Below are positions 21,100 through 32,659 of a stretch of 64,000 bases of DNA, one piece after another (position 1 is the stretch's first letter; every line of letters begins with the position of its first letter). Source of the DNA: Buddleja alternifolia (Eukaryota > Streptophyta > Magnoliopsida > Lamiales > Scrophulariaceae); assembly GCA_019426215.1 (NCBI GenBank), contig CM033392.1, forward strand, positions 36,066,814-36,130,813. Reading direction: 5' to 3'. A program made the translations under genes and the position numbers. The notes beneath the pieces were generated by a model that was not told the origin of the DNA, searched no databases, and saw only the letters and a list, made by a program, of their open reading frames with translations.

Positions 21100-24000
21100 G
21101 TCGATACCGTATACCACCACAGTCACCCTCTCCTCCGCCACTACCACGACGACCACTACCAATGTAAGCTTATCAATATTTGGTTTTGTACTTTTTGATG
21201 TGATTTATATGATCCAACTGATTAATGATGTGATTAATGCATATATATTTATTTTCGTTTGTTGTTGTTGAAATATTTGAATTTTCACTTATGAAATCTT
21301 GTAGATGGATTCTGGAGGTGCTGCAAACCCAAGTGTTGAAAGTGAGATACGGAGAGGTATTACAGCAATGAAGAAAGTAATAAAGGCCAAAAGTAAAGGC
21401 ATAAAGCTACAAGTTGGTTGGAACGAGTATGGTCAACCAGTTGACCCAAATAAATCAACTTTTGTTGGTTACATTGGCGTGATAGCTCGTGACAGGGTCC
21501 CTATTACTATCAGTGATTGGCGCAGCGTCCCTGCAGCAATAAAATATGCCATTTGGAATGAAATAGCTGTAAGTTAGTTATTATATATTATGTTTTTAAT
21601 TGGTAAATGTAGTTTTTTTTCCTCTAAATTAACATTTTTTATATACTTTGTTCTTTGTTTTTTATAGTTGGCCTTTGATATTGACGAAAGTAGACAGAAG
21701 TTCGTCTTAGCCGAGGCTGGGAAGCTAGCTCGAAACTACAGGAGCTACTTGACCAGAATCTGGGTAGAGGATGATGATGGGAACATTAATTCAAGCCCAC
21801 CCGAAAAATATCGTATATCTCAAGAAGATTGGACAAAATTTGTAGAAATACGCCAAAGTGAAGCTTTTCAGGTAATTATTTTAATTTATGGTTTCATTTT
21901 AATTTATTTGAAACTATATACATTGACTAATGCCTTGATTATATAATGAACAGCAACTACGTAAGGAAAATCGGGAAAGAGCAAAGGAACCTGAATATCC
22001 TTACAGGGCATCACATCTTGGATATGCTCAAGTGGAGTATATTGAGGTACGTAGTTCGTTACAAGTTGTAATTCTAATCAAATTTCCTTACAAATTTTCT
22101 AATCAAATTTCCTTAATTACAAATTTTCTAATCAAATTTATTTCCTTACAAATTTTCTTATATAGAAGCAGAAAAGAAAGGACGCTGGGTCAGATGTCAC
22201 AGAGGTGACACGAGCACTAGTGTGGAGGGTTGCACATTCTGACAGCCAGAACAAGATTGATAATGTCAATGTTAAAAGAGTAGTGGAATCAATGGTGAGT
22301 TATTTGCAATTTTAGTTATATAGTGTGTTGTATGTTTTTTTAAAAATAATTTTAAAATAACAAATTTTTGTAATTTTTAAATGTATTATTACAGGAAAAC
22401 TTATCACAGGAGGGTAGCCACAGTGGACCCGAGAACACCTGGAATGATATACTGGCTATAGCTCTTAAAAAGAAGGAGCATCCGGGTCGAGTTAGGGGTG
22501 TAGGCTTTGGGGTATCCCAAAAAGATTACTTTTCGGATTCAAAGCCTTCAAAAAATACGGTGATTGATAGCTTGCAAGACACGGTTCAAATGCTCACTCA
22601 ATCACTATTCGAATTGCGACGCGAGTTTGAGCAGCATAGGGCGTCTGGGTCGCAGCAGCCACATACAGAAGAGGCGGTTTCTTTGAAAGATAGCTGCCCA
22701 GAAGTGAAAGACCTTCCTCAGGTAATTAATGAAAAGCATATTGTTTAGTGATAATGTAACTTACAATCCTATATTTCTGTATGATATACAACATTTTCTA
22801 ATATAATGGTATATATATATATATATATATATGTAGGATGTGGTGCAGTGTCAATTAGCACTTTCTACACCGTGTTATCGTTTGGTGGCAAGAGGAACAA
22901 TGTACAATCAACCAAAGGATAGAACATTGCATACATGTCCATTAGCCTCCCACCTCGTGAAAGTGTCGATTGACATTGCAATTGAAGATATTGCACCCTT
23001 ACCAGTCCCTCTCAATGATGAAGGAGTGTTCACAGTATCTGAGGCTGTGGGATACATGGTTGCTTGGACTAAGAGTCTTGTGATTGTCGGTGATGCATCG
23101 GTACGTAATTATTAATAGCTAGTCATTATTAAATTATAACAATTGTTTAATGTTAATAAATATACTTTCATTGATAACGCCCACGTTTTGTTTTCTTTTG
23201 CTTATAGTCTCTCGGAAAATCCAAATCATCACTCGGAAAAAGCAAATCAGAGATGACGAAGCACTCACATGTCAAAAATACACCTCTAGTGGCCAACCCT
23301 CCTTCTCTAGTGGCCAACCCTCCTGCTCCACGCCCTAATTCACTTGCAATTCTTGAAAGGTTCTTTGGGATGATGGCTGCTGATAACACTATCCGGATAG
23401 ACATACCCGAGGAAATCTTCAATATCCCCTTTCCAGAATATATTGGGCGGGAGGAGATCGGTGACTTTGTGCATAAAGAACAGATAGGAGCCTCTATCAT
23501 TACTGCTTACATCAAGTAAGTTTTTAAATATTAATTAATAAAAAGTAAGCTTTTAATTAAATTATTTTACTGCATTAATTTGAACTATGTTTATTTTTGT
23601 TACTCAAATTTATTTTATGCTCAATTGTAGGTGTTTGTGGGTTAATCACGTGGTCCCCGAACAAAAACAAAATAAATTCGGGTTCCTTAGCCCACATTCT
23701 ATATCTGCGGGAGCAGGAATTACTCCCACGCAGCTTGTTGACAAATCGCAATATATAGCAAATACTATGATAGCTAGTGCACTGGAGGGGAAGTTGTTTC
23801 TTGCACCTTACAACTCCGGGTGAGCTACTAAAGACACATTGTTATTTTGTAAAATTTGTTACGTAGGCATAACTAATTTAAAATTTTTCTTTTGAATATG
23901 CTGATTAGGGGCCATTGGTTGTTGCTCGTGATTGATCCAATTAAAGAGATCGTTTATTATTTGGATTCTTTGCACGGTAATCCAAATAACCGACATGATA

Positions 24001-24637
24001 TGAAAGATATGATCAATCAGTAAGTTTTATCATTCAATTAAATGTATCCATTATATTATATTTAATATTAAGTTTAAAGTATATATATTATAACTAGACT
24101 TCATATATATATATTTGCTTGATATTGACATATTTCCTTGATTTTTGATGTTTTGAACAGCGCTGTGTTGATGTTTCGAGCAAATAAAAACAACCAAAAG
24201 ATCAAATCAAAAAACAAGGCCTGTACATGGAGTTGTATACAGCTTAGTTTAATTATATTATTTTAATTATAGTTTCAAGAAATTATTCGTATAAAAGTTA
24301 TTTGTTCTAATACAATTTTGATTTGAATTTAATTTGTAGTGCCCCATTCAAATAAATGCCATAGATTGTGGGTTCTTCGTCATGAAATTCATGAAAGATA
24401 TTATTAGACACGGAGAATCTATAATCCCACCCGCGGTATGCATAATTCTAATTAATATTAATCAAATTCTAATGTCCCTTTTAAGTTATTAAACATTTTT
24501 GTTGGATTTTAATATTTGTCTTGCAGTACTTTGCTGATTGTCAGTACGCCTCTTACACTATAGCGCAACTTGATGAAGCACGTTCTGAATTGGCACAATA
24601 CATTTTTAAATGCGCTTTTGATATGCCGGCGGTGTAA
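21100..24637 (+). CDS. CACTA-2 second gene: plant-transposase-like N-terminus fused to Ulp1/C48 protease
   Basis: A leader exon at 21100-21163 and twelve coding exons follow from the ATG at 21305: 21305-21568, 21668-21871, 21954-22046, 22166-22294, 22395-22721, 22837-23100, 23208-23515, 23631-23819, 23909-24019, about 24161-24242, 24340-24435 and 24537-24637 (TAA). All junctions are GT..AG and keep frame, except the exon ending near 24242, where CT stands in place of the donor GT that CACTA-1 has. Exons 1-5 resemble the Ptta/En/Spm plant transposase family (EIRRGITAMKK, RKENRERAKEPEYPY, DVTEVTRALVWRVAH). The last exons form a Ulp1-like cysteine protease with His (GHW), Asp (YYLDS), Gln (CPIQ) and Cys (IDCGFFVM). 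Role in transposition unknown. The donor change may make it non-functional. Confidence 0.75.
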
Positions 24638-24889
24638 GTTGAAAATTATTGTAAATTTTTATTTGATTTAAAAGCAGTGATTAGTTTATTGTAAACTCGT
24701 TATTATTTGTAATTATTGGAGATTATTATTTGGTGAATGAAATTAATTTTGGATTTGAATTTGTTGTTTCTGTTGAGCAATTGGTTTGTTTTATGTGTTA
24801 TTGATGAGTTGAATTTTGAGCTTGTGGGAAGGATATAGCTCTAGCTGAAATTATAACAGAAAAAAATAAAATAAAAAAAAAATCATGTT

Positions 24890-25215
24890 ACAGCGGTTCG
24901 TTGATGAACCGCTGTAACAGTGAACCTATTACAGCGGTTCACCAACGAACCGCGGTAACAGTGAACCTGCTGTTACAGCGGTTCAGAAACGAACCGCTGT
25001 AACAGGCTGTTACGGGTTCATCAACGAACCGCTGTTACACACTTAAATTTTTTTTAATTTACCTATTACAGCGGTTCGTTATTGAACCGCTGTAATAGGG
25101 CTCATTTTACAGCGGTTTTTAACCGCTGTAATAGTAAACATACCAATTACAGCGATACGTATTACAGCGGTTAAAACCGCTGTAATAGTGAAAAAAAAAC
25201 CGCTGTAACAGACCT
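24890..25215. repeat. CACTA-2 right subterminal repeat array
   Basis: Units of TTACAGCGGTTCGTT..TGAACCGCTGTAA in both orientations, matching the left array at 15719-16100. Confidence 0.85.
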
Positions 25216-25639
25216 CTTCTGTACTAGTGTCAGTTTGCAATTAATCTCTATATATATATATATATCTTGCAGTACTTTCACGATTCTCAATCCTTCTGTA
25301 CTCAAGAGCAAATTGATGAAGTACGCTGCGAAGTTGCACGTTACATTTTATTAGCAGCTCCTTAGATATTAGGTAATGTAGTTTTTGTATATTGTGACTT
25401 GTTGTAAATTGAGATTTGATTTATTCTATTTTGTTGATTAATTTAATTAGTTGATTGTACATTTTGTTGGAGATTATAACATTTTATTGTTGGAGGAAAG
25501 AGATGGTAATATTGAAGTTTGGGGTGGTGTTTGTTTATGTTGAATATGTTTTGTTGTTAGTTAAAATTTGTTGGTTGGTTTATTGCATATTACTGTACAG
25601 GAATATTATCATAATATGGCAATAAATAATAAAAAAAAT

Positions 25640-25915
25640 AAAAAATTTGTACCATGATAGCGGTTCTTCCGGAACCGCTGTCACAGTGTGAACCTGTGAC
25701 AGCGGTTTTGGCCAAAACCGTTGTCATAGGTTCGAATGTTTTATTTATTTTTTGGTTTTTCGACAGTGATTTCTTGAAAACCGCTGTCATAGGGTCATCT
25801 ATTACAGCGGTTAAAAACCGCTGTAATAGGTCCACCCATATAACAGCGGTACCTATGACAGCGGTTAAAACCGCTGTCATAGGCCCAAAAAAAACGCTGT
25901 CATAGGTCATTTCTG
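25640..25915. repeat. CACTA-1 right subterminal repeat array
   Basis: Inverted and direct copies of GACAGCGGTT and TACAGCGGTT, matching the left array at 7879-8172. Short open frames across this array are caused by the repeat and are not genes. Confidence 0.85.
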
Positions 25916-25923
25916 TAGTAGTG

Positions 25924-25996
25924 AGTTTAAGTTCAATACAAGATATATGATCTATACATTTTATCCTCTATGGCATCTGAGAGCATAATCTTAACA
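25924..25996 (-). repeat. Inverted Copia A LTR fragment, right piece
   Basis: After the duplicated agt, the sequence on the minus strand reads TGTTAAGATTATG from 25996 and matches the start of the forward LTR at 6240, including GATGCCATAGAGGATA. Together with 7521-7867 it forms the first 420 bp or so of the LTR in inverted orientation. No polypurine tract lies beside it, so it is not the 3' LTR of a minus-strand element. Confidence 0.85.
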
Positions 25997-26179
25997 CTCA
26001 TATGGCCAAGTTGGGCGTCCTTTAGGATGCCCAACATGAGCTTTTGACTCTTGTCTTAATCAAGAAATCAAGTGATATTAAATATATCACTTAAAGACTT
26101 TTGACCTAGATGAATTTATAATTCACACAACTTTCCTAGAAAGAAAAAGAAAAACTCCCCCCTCTCTCTCACTTAAGAT

Positions 26180-26675
26180 AGCAGTCGGTCATGGAGAAAG
26201 AAAAAGGGAATTTTTGCTGCACAATTTTTTGCGAAACCCTACACTTATCACATTTAATGCTCTTATCAGGATTTAATGCATTTGGATTAAATGCACGTTG
26301 AACATTAATGATTTGACATTAATTGGATTTAACTCCTTGTAGTCTTTGGATTCATTTCATTTGCATCAAATGGATGCTCCTTCATTCTTCAGTGATCTTA
26401 AGCGCTTGATGGACGCACGAAAAATCTTCATTTTCTCTTGACTTCGGGCGCTGATCTTCACGTTGACTTGATAGACTCGCCTAGAATTCTATCAAAGCAC
26501 AAGCATTCAGATACTTAGCCAAAAATCTAAAAAAATAAAAGCTTTGTAAAAACTAACAACTTTCAAAGCCTATACATCTCTTTTAATTAAATTGAACTCA
26601 CATAATTTTAGGGTCGAAGAAAGAACCTATCTTTTTATCATCAAAATTTCAAAAATGAAATTTCCAAATAGATGG
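26180..26675 (-). repeat. Diverged Sirevirus-like LTR fragment
   Basis: Blocks here match the LTR at 60364-61882, for example ATGCTCTTATCA.GATTTAATGCATTTG near 26260 against 61490, and the terminal block AGGGTCGAAG..ATCATCAAAATTTC near 26610 against 61820-61880. The fragment is much shorter than the other LTR and has no partner or coding part. Outer limits are approximate. Confidence 0.65.
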
Positions 26676-26766
26676 ATTGCATTCCATATAAATAATTAAA
26701 CTATTTGATTTTTAAATTTGTGTATCTATTATTTGATATGTAATAAAATAGTGAAGAGAATATAAT

Positions 26767-27321
26767 TGATGATGGTAGAAATTGTCAGAGTATGAATATC
26801 ACGTGTTTGACCACGTGGGGTGAAGGAACCGGTCCAACACACGACAAACTAGGTGGGGGGTTGGTGGATGTATAGACTGCACTCGGCTATGGCGAGCTAC
26901 CTACGTACCCGGATTGCTAGGATCAAGTCTATTCGTAGTTCGATGATGGGGTTACTCTCTATTGCCAGTGTATTATTACTGGGGGAGTAAACAATCTTAT
27001 ATGATAGTCAACTGCTTTCTCTCTAGCACTATTTTTGGTGGAGAGAGCAAATAATGAGCCACCTCTAGCTCCTTTGAGGTATTTATAACGAGTTGGTTAT
27101 GGGCTCTGGGCTCTTGGGCCCTATCTTATCATCAGCCCAATAGGCTTAATGTTATTATTACTCGGACAATAAAATAGACTTAGTATTCTTATTAGGTCTG
27201 CAGCCCTTTTGGGCTTGATTACTATATAACCCGCAGACTTTGCTTTGCGGGAGACGCCTCGACCCGAGCCGGTGATGTGCTAAATTATCATAATGCCCTT
27301 AGACATTTTTAGCCCACATCA
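26767..27321 (-). repeat. Gypsy 3' LTR
   Basis: On the plus strand it runs from TGATGATGGTAG to CCCACATCA and matches 33871-34424 nearly throughout. The ends TGATG and CATCA are inverted repeats. Confidence 0.9.
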
Positions 27322-30300
27322 TATGCCCGCCACTCCAGGATGTTTATTCCGCCAAGTGAAATATTCGGGAGTAGGAACTCGACACAATTGATGATGCGAA
27401 ATTTTAAACCACCTTTTTTAAAATATATATATATATACATATGTATATATATACATATACCTACATTTTCCGCGAGCCAATATTGCCTCGCAGCAATTAA
27501 ACTGCCACGAGACAATATTTGCCTCGCGGCAAGCAACTAGCGGCAATTAAACTGCAGCGAGGCAATATTTGCCTCTCGGCAAGCAACTAGCCATGCAACG
27601 TCAAATGCATGGAATTAGCCATGCAATGGCAATTTTACGGCCTTACTTTACTTCGAGGCGATTATATTACCTTGGGGCAATTTGACTTGAGGTAATTTAT
27701 TTGCCTTTATTTTCGAGGCTTGGGAGGAATTGAAGTTTTTGGTCCAATTCTCATTGAAAGTAATTTCTATTTTCGAATAGGGGTTTCAGTAGTGGGCGGA
27801 TGTGTCATTCGCACGTGATTAGAAGGGTGCCTCGCGGTCAATGTACTTGGTCTCGCAATCATGGTACCTGGCCTCGCGATCATGGTAGTCATTGTACTCG
27901 GCCTCGCTTTGCCCCTTCTAAGTCTTGTGGTATGTTTTGTAAATCCACAACTAAGAGATAAGAAGCGCATTGTACACCATGGCTCCGTGAGCTCTAGTGG
28001 GGTATACCCCATGGCTTCACGAGCGCTAGGTTAACTACTTAATTAAATTGATGCGCCCTTTGGTTTCATGAGCACTAGCGGGGTGTCATGTACCCCTTGG
28101 CTTCACGAGCGCTAGTAGGATATTTTGTACCCCTTGGCTTCATGAGCGCTAGTGGGGTATTTTGTACCCTTGGCTTCATGAGCTCCAGCAGAGTACTTAG
28201 TCATTTTCAACGCGCCATTGGCGGGATTTAATGAGTTCTAGAAGTGGCATGATATTGGCGAGCATCAGACTATTTAGACCGGAGGGGGGATCGCTTGATT
28301 CTGACCCTCAACATTATGGCCCCGCGGCTACCGCGAGACTTGTCGCCGCGCGGTTGGCTGCGAGGCACATTGCCTCGTGGTCACCCGCGAGGCACGTTGC
28401 CTCGCAGCTAACCGTGAGGCATTTTGCAAGGTTTGCGCCTCGAGGTGCCTTCTTCCGCGGTGTTACCATGGTTTATAACCTCATGAGTTTTTACCAGTGG
28501 TGACTTATGGCTTTTTATATGCCTTATGTACGTATCCAGGTACTTTATCTTATGGTCGCATTCTTGCTTGTAGGACTATGAGCTAGTCGAACGTTAGCAG
28601 CTATCTTATTTTTGACCTAGCACATTTGTGAGCTACTCATTAGCTCTTCATAGGCTTTGAGTAAGCCTTATATTTTTCTATCCCCGTTGCCTCATGAGCT
28701 TTGTCGGGGTGCCAATGGTGGCGTTTACTTGTTAGCGCCATGTGACGCCAATGGGTGCCGATGGTAACATTCTTATGCTCACGGCATGTTTTATCATTTT
28801 TACCCCCAAGATTTAATTTGGTGGGTGAATAATTTTGACGGGTGGACTTAGTGCCTCATAAGGTTCCCTGTGCCCCACTCCTCAGTGTATTTGCATGGTT
28901 AACACTTTAGGGAGTAAGGATTTTACGGGGTTGATGTTATCTTTCGCTAGCGGAGGGATAACTTAGAGCTTGGTCTCACCCTTTATTTATGCCTTTTGAG
29001 TAAGTAGCATTTGATTTGTGACACTAGTGGCCATGTTTTTATGTGGAGGCTTGGGTTGCCTCTCATGTTTTTATTCTTAGTGCAACTTTGGTCGTCACTT
29101 ATTTTTATATGTATAATCTCAGTCCAGAACCTTAGTGGGAGGGGGGATGCTTTGCAGGGCCTCGACCTCTCTTGGTATTGCTGGATGGATTGTCAGGTGG
29201 GCACTCCTCGTTCGAGTCTTTGTTAGCTCGGAGAGTTTTTTATGGATATAGACTATCTCTTTTTGCATACTCTAACAGTTAGCTACTTAGCTATATTTTC
29301 TCCTCGTATGCCCCCCTACTCCTTAATTGTGCTAGTTAAATTTAGGAGTAAGTGACCACCTAGCCAGGGAGTTAGAAATTTTTTGTTATTTTTGACATGT
29401 AGTCATTGTCTACCCCCATGTTTAGGATGGTAGGTTTGAATAATATTTCCTATGGATACTTAGTAACCGGCGCCATAGGTAGCTCTTTATTAGGCGGCTA
29501 CTAGCCTGGAGCTTGTATTTTTCTTGCTACTACTCACTTCGTATACTACTCATTGGGGAGCAGATGCGCAAGTAGTATCAAAATAATTTACATGTGGTGC
29601 CTTGACTATTCCGTATTGGAATTCGTCTTACGGGGCTTAGATAGCTTTTAACGTCTTGTCTTGGGATCATGAAGTGAAGTCGCATCTTTGGCTATCCACC
29701 TTTTTCCTGCCATCTCTTTCGTGTTTAGTTATATCAACACATGGAGCGGCGAGGTCTATTTGCATGATGTTTATTTAGTTGCATGAGTAACATGGTTCGT
29801 GATTCCAGTGGTCATTCGTTATTGGGGGCTTGATTGCCTTATATTAACTTTTCACAATCTCAGTCCATAACCTTAATGGGAGTGGGAAGACCATTTGTAG
29901 GTCCTCAACCTCTCTCGGTATTATGGAGGGATTATGGGTTCGCCCATCCTCAGGCGAGTCGTATATGGCTCGGGGGATTTTAGCGGTGCCACCCATTTTG
30001 ACCTCAAGTGGGGTCGCGTGTGATGTTTAAAACCTCCAGTGAGAGACTGATAGCTTCCAGGGGTTGTAATGATGTTCTTGTTCTCCGCACTTATCGCTGC
30101 AACTCACAGAATAGAAGAAATAAACAAAGTATTGAAACCTTGTGATAGCCTCAGTCGGAGTCAGTGACTCCGAGGGCTTTTGGTTTGCTATTCGACCATG
30201 ACTTGAAAATAACATTTAACATATGTAAAGGAGAAGGGTGCTAATAAGCACTTAGCACAACATTCAATCATCCATGCAGAAAATAAAAAGGGGGCGCCAT

Positions 30301-30650
30301 AGGAACCTCAGAGCTTAAAGTAAAAGGTAGTCGGCGTTGGTGGGCGTCCCCACTCAACGCTTAACTTGTTTAATAGTTATATGTGAAAAAAGCTATTTTT
30401 TGTTATTTATTACCTGATAAGGCCTCATAAGGCTTGACCTTTTGTCAAGCTTGGGGGATCTTTCCCAGGAGGGTCATCTTGCTAGTGGTATCCACTGCGG
30501 GCATGCTTGTCACGCTCGAATCTTAGCCACTAGCGGCGGTTGCTGTATTTTTAAAATAGGCATTGCCTGCTTGAGGTGGTATGTCGTGGCACGTGTCTTG
30601 TTCATGAACATCTGACTGCTGGGATTTTGACCCAGTATGGACTAATTTGA
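27322..30650 (-). repeat. Repeat-rich non-coding 3' region of the Gypsy derivative
   Basis: No conserved frame is visible on either strand. At 27440-27720 a motif with CTCG.GGCAA and AATTAAACTGC recurs. At 27970-28200 units of about 60 bp contain GGCTTCA(C/T)GAGCGCTAG. A longer diverged duplication pairs about 29015-29235 with about 29788-29985, both containing CTCAGTCCA.AACCTTA and GGTATT. Degenerate tandem repeats in the 3' untranslated part are usual in Tat/Ogre-type Gypsy elements. Confidence 0.65.
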
Positions 30651-30659
30651 TCGTGCCCC

Positions 30660-31060
30660 CCAACCGACTTTCCTCTAGATAGATTAGGTTCATCACTACT
30701 TATTTCCTTTGTCTCTATGACCCATGTCATCATGCTTCATTTGTTCCTCTGTGGGTTAGAAATCTCACCCTCATGTGATAGGTAGATACGTCGGTTTAGA
30801 AATCCCAAAATTACATGTTATGTGGAGCTGACTTTGATCGCGAAAGATTTTGCCATCTTTGTAGAGTGGGCTGGAAATGCACCCAAAGATGTAGGCGGAG
30901 ACACCTCCTCTAATGCTCCCAACATCTCACCCATGAATCCAGTGAAGGGTGGTGTCGACCACTCGAAGCAGCGCATTGTCCACCTTAGTTGGGAGAAAGC
31001 ATTGTAAAAGAGGATGGTTGCTGAGCTCCCACTATTGACCAGAATCTCCTTCACCCAGTA
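30660..31060 (-). pseudogene. Gypsy aspartic protease-like remnant
   Basis: The minus frame at 30818-31054 contains ILVNSGSSATILFYNAFSQL, close to the retropepsin pattern V.NGSSA.ILFY of Tat-type Gypsy polyproteins, and similarity continues weakly to about 30660. The catalytic triplet would normally read DNG or DTG; here it reads NSG, so the active-site Asp is lost. No reverse transcriptase follows. Confidence 0.65.
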
Positions 31061-32084
31061 GTTGGAGATGGTCGCCGATTTTACTTTGGTATCACTCGTC
31101 AGTGGGATGTTATTTTCTAGGTCTTGTAGTCCAAACTCTATGGTTTGTGATTGAGGAAGCGCTTGGTTTGCTGCTTGAGGCCAGCGATGGTACTGGCGGG
31201 CAGTCGGTTGAACTAGTTAAGCACACTTCCATAAAAGGCAGTTCAAAAAATCTTACAGTTGGCAGCATTACTGAGATCGTACATGTCAGTCTTAGCGTTG
31301 ATCTTGTCAACATGCTCTTGAGGGTCTCTAGATCCTTCATATTCGCTCAAATGAGGTATCGTAAGTCCTTTTGGCGAAGACTCTTATCAAAAACGTCAGG
31401 AGGAAAGGACTTCTTCTCAGGGGTACCTCGGCTAACGGCACCAGCTGCATATATTCATATCATGCATAGTCTTCCAAATTCCAAGCTTGGCGGAGCGTAT
31501 ACCCTCATCGGCCATTGTGCCTTGGTAGGGTCTTTTCGGGGGCCAAGGATACATGACCTCTGCGCAGCGACCTCGGAGGCGTTGGCCTTCTATCTCTTCT
31601 TCTCAGGAGCCTCTCGGGAGGTGATGCCTCACTATTCTCTTCTATTTATTGCTCTGCCCCCTTCACCGGGGAGTTAAGGACTCTCTACCTCGGCAGGTGT
31701 ATTGGCTAGGCTCCACTCGGCGAGGGTGGCTTCTGTTCTGGGGCTCCCGACCCCTATGAACCGACCAATGGGGTGGATCTTGTGCCCACTTTTCTTGTGG
31801 AAGAGGCACCTCTTGAGTGTGCCTCCCTTGGGGACCCTGTCCAGCTGTTGTCGGTATGGGCGCAGAACGTGATGGGTGTGCCAGGGTGTATTGCTGACCA
31901 GCCCGAGTGGCTGCGCACCCAGATGTATCTTCAACATAGGCTAACAGTACCTCCTGGGTGATCTCGAATACCCTGGTAGCAGGGGATGGGATTATCGCTG
32001 GTGTAATAGGAGGAGCATCTGCTCGTTCGCAGGAGGTGGAGCGATGGGATTCTCGCCGTTGACTGGACCGTCGGGGGGATTTTT

Positions 32085-32360
32085 CCTGTGGCCGACTTCC
32101 TAGGGGCAACTCCCTAGAGGCTACTCTCTGCGGGAGACTCTCTGGAAGCAACTCTCTGGGGACGACTCGTTGGGGGCGACTCCCCGGAGGCAACCTTCTA
32201 GGGTCGACTCTCTGGGGCGTCTCCCTGGGGTAGACTCCTGGGGGATACTCTCTAGGGACGACTCTTTGGGGGTGACTCCCAGGAGGCGACCTTCTAGGGG
32301 CGACTCTCTGGGGGCGTCTCCTTGGAGGCGGCTCCCTGGGGTAGACTCTCTGCACGAGGC
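32085..32360. repeat. GC-rich minisatellite inside the gag-like region
   Basis: Imperfect units of about 20-30 bp built on GGGGCGACTCTCTGG repeat at least ten times. On the minus strand they encode Pro/Arg/Gln/Ser-rich repeats. Base composition differs sharply from the surrounding AT-rich DNA. Confidence 0.85.
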
Positions 32361-32659
32361 TTCTGACCTCCACGAATTGACTGAGGAGGTGAAATGTATC
32401 CCTTCTCTGGAGAGCAGGGCAGGCCTCTTGAGTATTTCTCACATGGGGGTCGTGCCTCTTGCTAGTCGATGGGACATGAGTTGCCCTCACTGATGCATCC
32501 TCAACAAGAGTGAGTAGAGCCTCCTAAGTGATCTCCAATACCCTAATGGTAGGGGGTGGAATCACTGATGGCATCACAGGAGGTGTGTTCTGCCCGTTCG
32601 TCGGGGGTGGTATGTCTGGACCCCCGCCTTCCGCTTGCTCGGGTCGGGGAGTCTTGAGC

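Larger units (their letters stand above)
15705..25229 (+). mobile_element. CACTA-2: En/Spm-type transposon nested in CACTA-1
   Basis: It starts CACTAGTACAGAAAAGACC and ends TCTTCTGTACTAGTG, giving inverted termini of about 19 bp with few mismatches. The target duplication is tca (15702-15704 and 25230-25232). It is 9,525 bp long, oriented like CACTA-1, and lies in the last intron of that element's second gene. It carries subterminal ACAGCGGTT arrays at both ends, a transposase gene with two small frame lesions and a nearly complete second gene. Its genes are better preserved than those of CACTA-1, in line with later insertion. Confidence 0.95.
12570..25365 (+). pseudogene. CACTA-1 second gene: plant-transposase-like plus Ulp1 protease, split by CACTA-2
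   Basis: Twelve exon-sized blocks match the CACTA-2 copy. Approximate exons: 12570-12862, 12958-13160, 13243-13335, 13425-13559, 13665-14001, 14102-14367, 14467-14786, 14870-15048, 15131-15241, 15357-15439, 15523-15618 and 25273-25365 (stop TAG). The N-terminal part begins MASNPDGSFSEDD and carries EIRRGVTAMKKG; the C-terminal part shows a Ulp1/C48 protease core (GHWLLLAIDP, YYLDSVHG, NEVDCGYFVM). An extra A in an A-run near 12840 shifts exon 1, exon 2 contains stops (TGA near 13057), and the acceptor before exon 7 reads CAA instead of an AG. CACTA-2 lies in the last intron. Confidence 0.8.
7868..25923 (+). mobile_element. CACTA-1: En/Spm-type DNA transposon, host of CACTA-2
   Basis: The element starts CACTACCACAAAAAAG and ends CTGTAGTAGTG, whose complement starts CACTACTACAGAAA, with a 3-bp target duplication agt at 7865-7867 and 25924-25926. 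Of 18,056 bp, 9.5 kb are the nested CACTA-2 and its duplicated TSD. Both ends carry arrays of ACAGCGGTT motifs in both orientations. Inside lie a transposase pseudogene and a spliced second-gene pseudogene. The insertion split an inverted Copia LTR. Confidence 0.95.

Noticed and set aside
12570..24637. The Ulp1-like exons as a captured host SUMO protease gene
   Set aside because: The same exon structure and fusion partner occur in both CACTA elements, so the domain is part of the transposon gene and not a recent capture.
25590..25910. Open frames on both strands near the right end of CACTA-1
   Set aside because: They consist only of subterminal ACAGCGGTT palindromes.
31663..32490. Pro/Arg-rich 275-residue frame that might look like a host repetitive protein
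   Set aside because: It lies in the gag position of the Gypsy derivative, is internally duplicated and is built on a GC-rich minisatellite.
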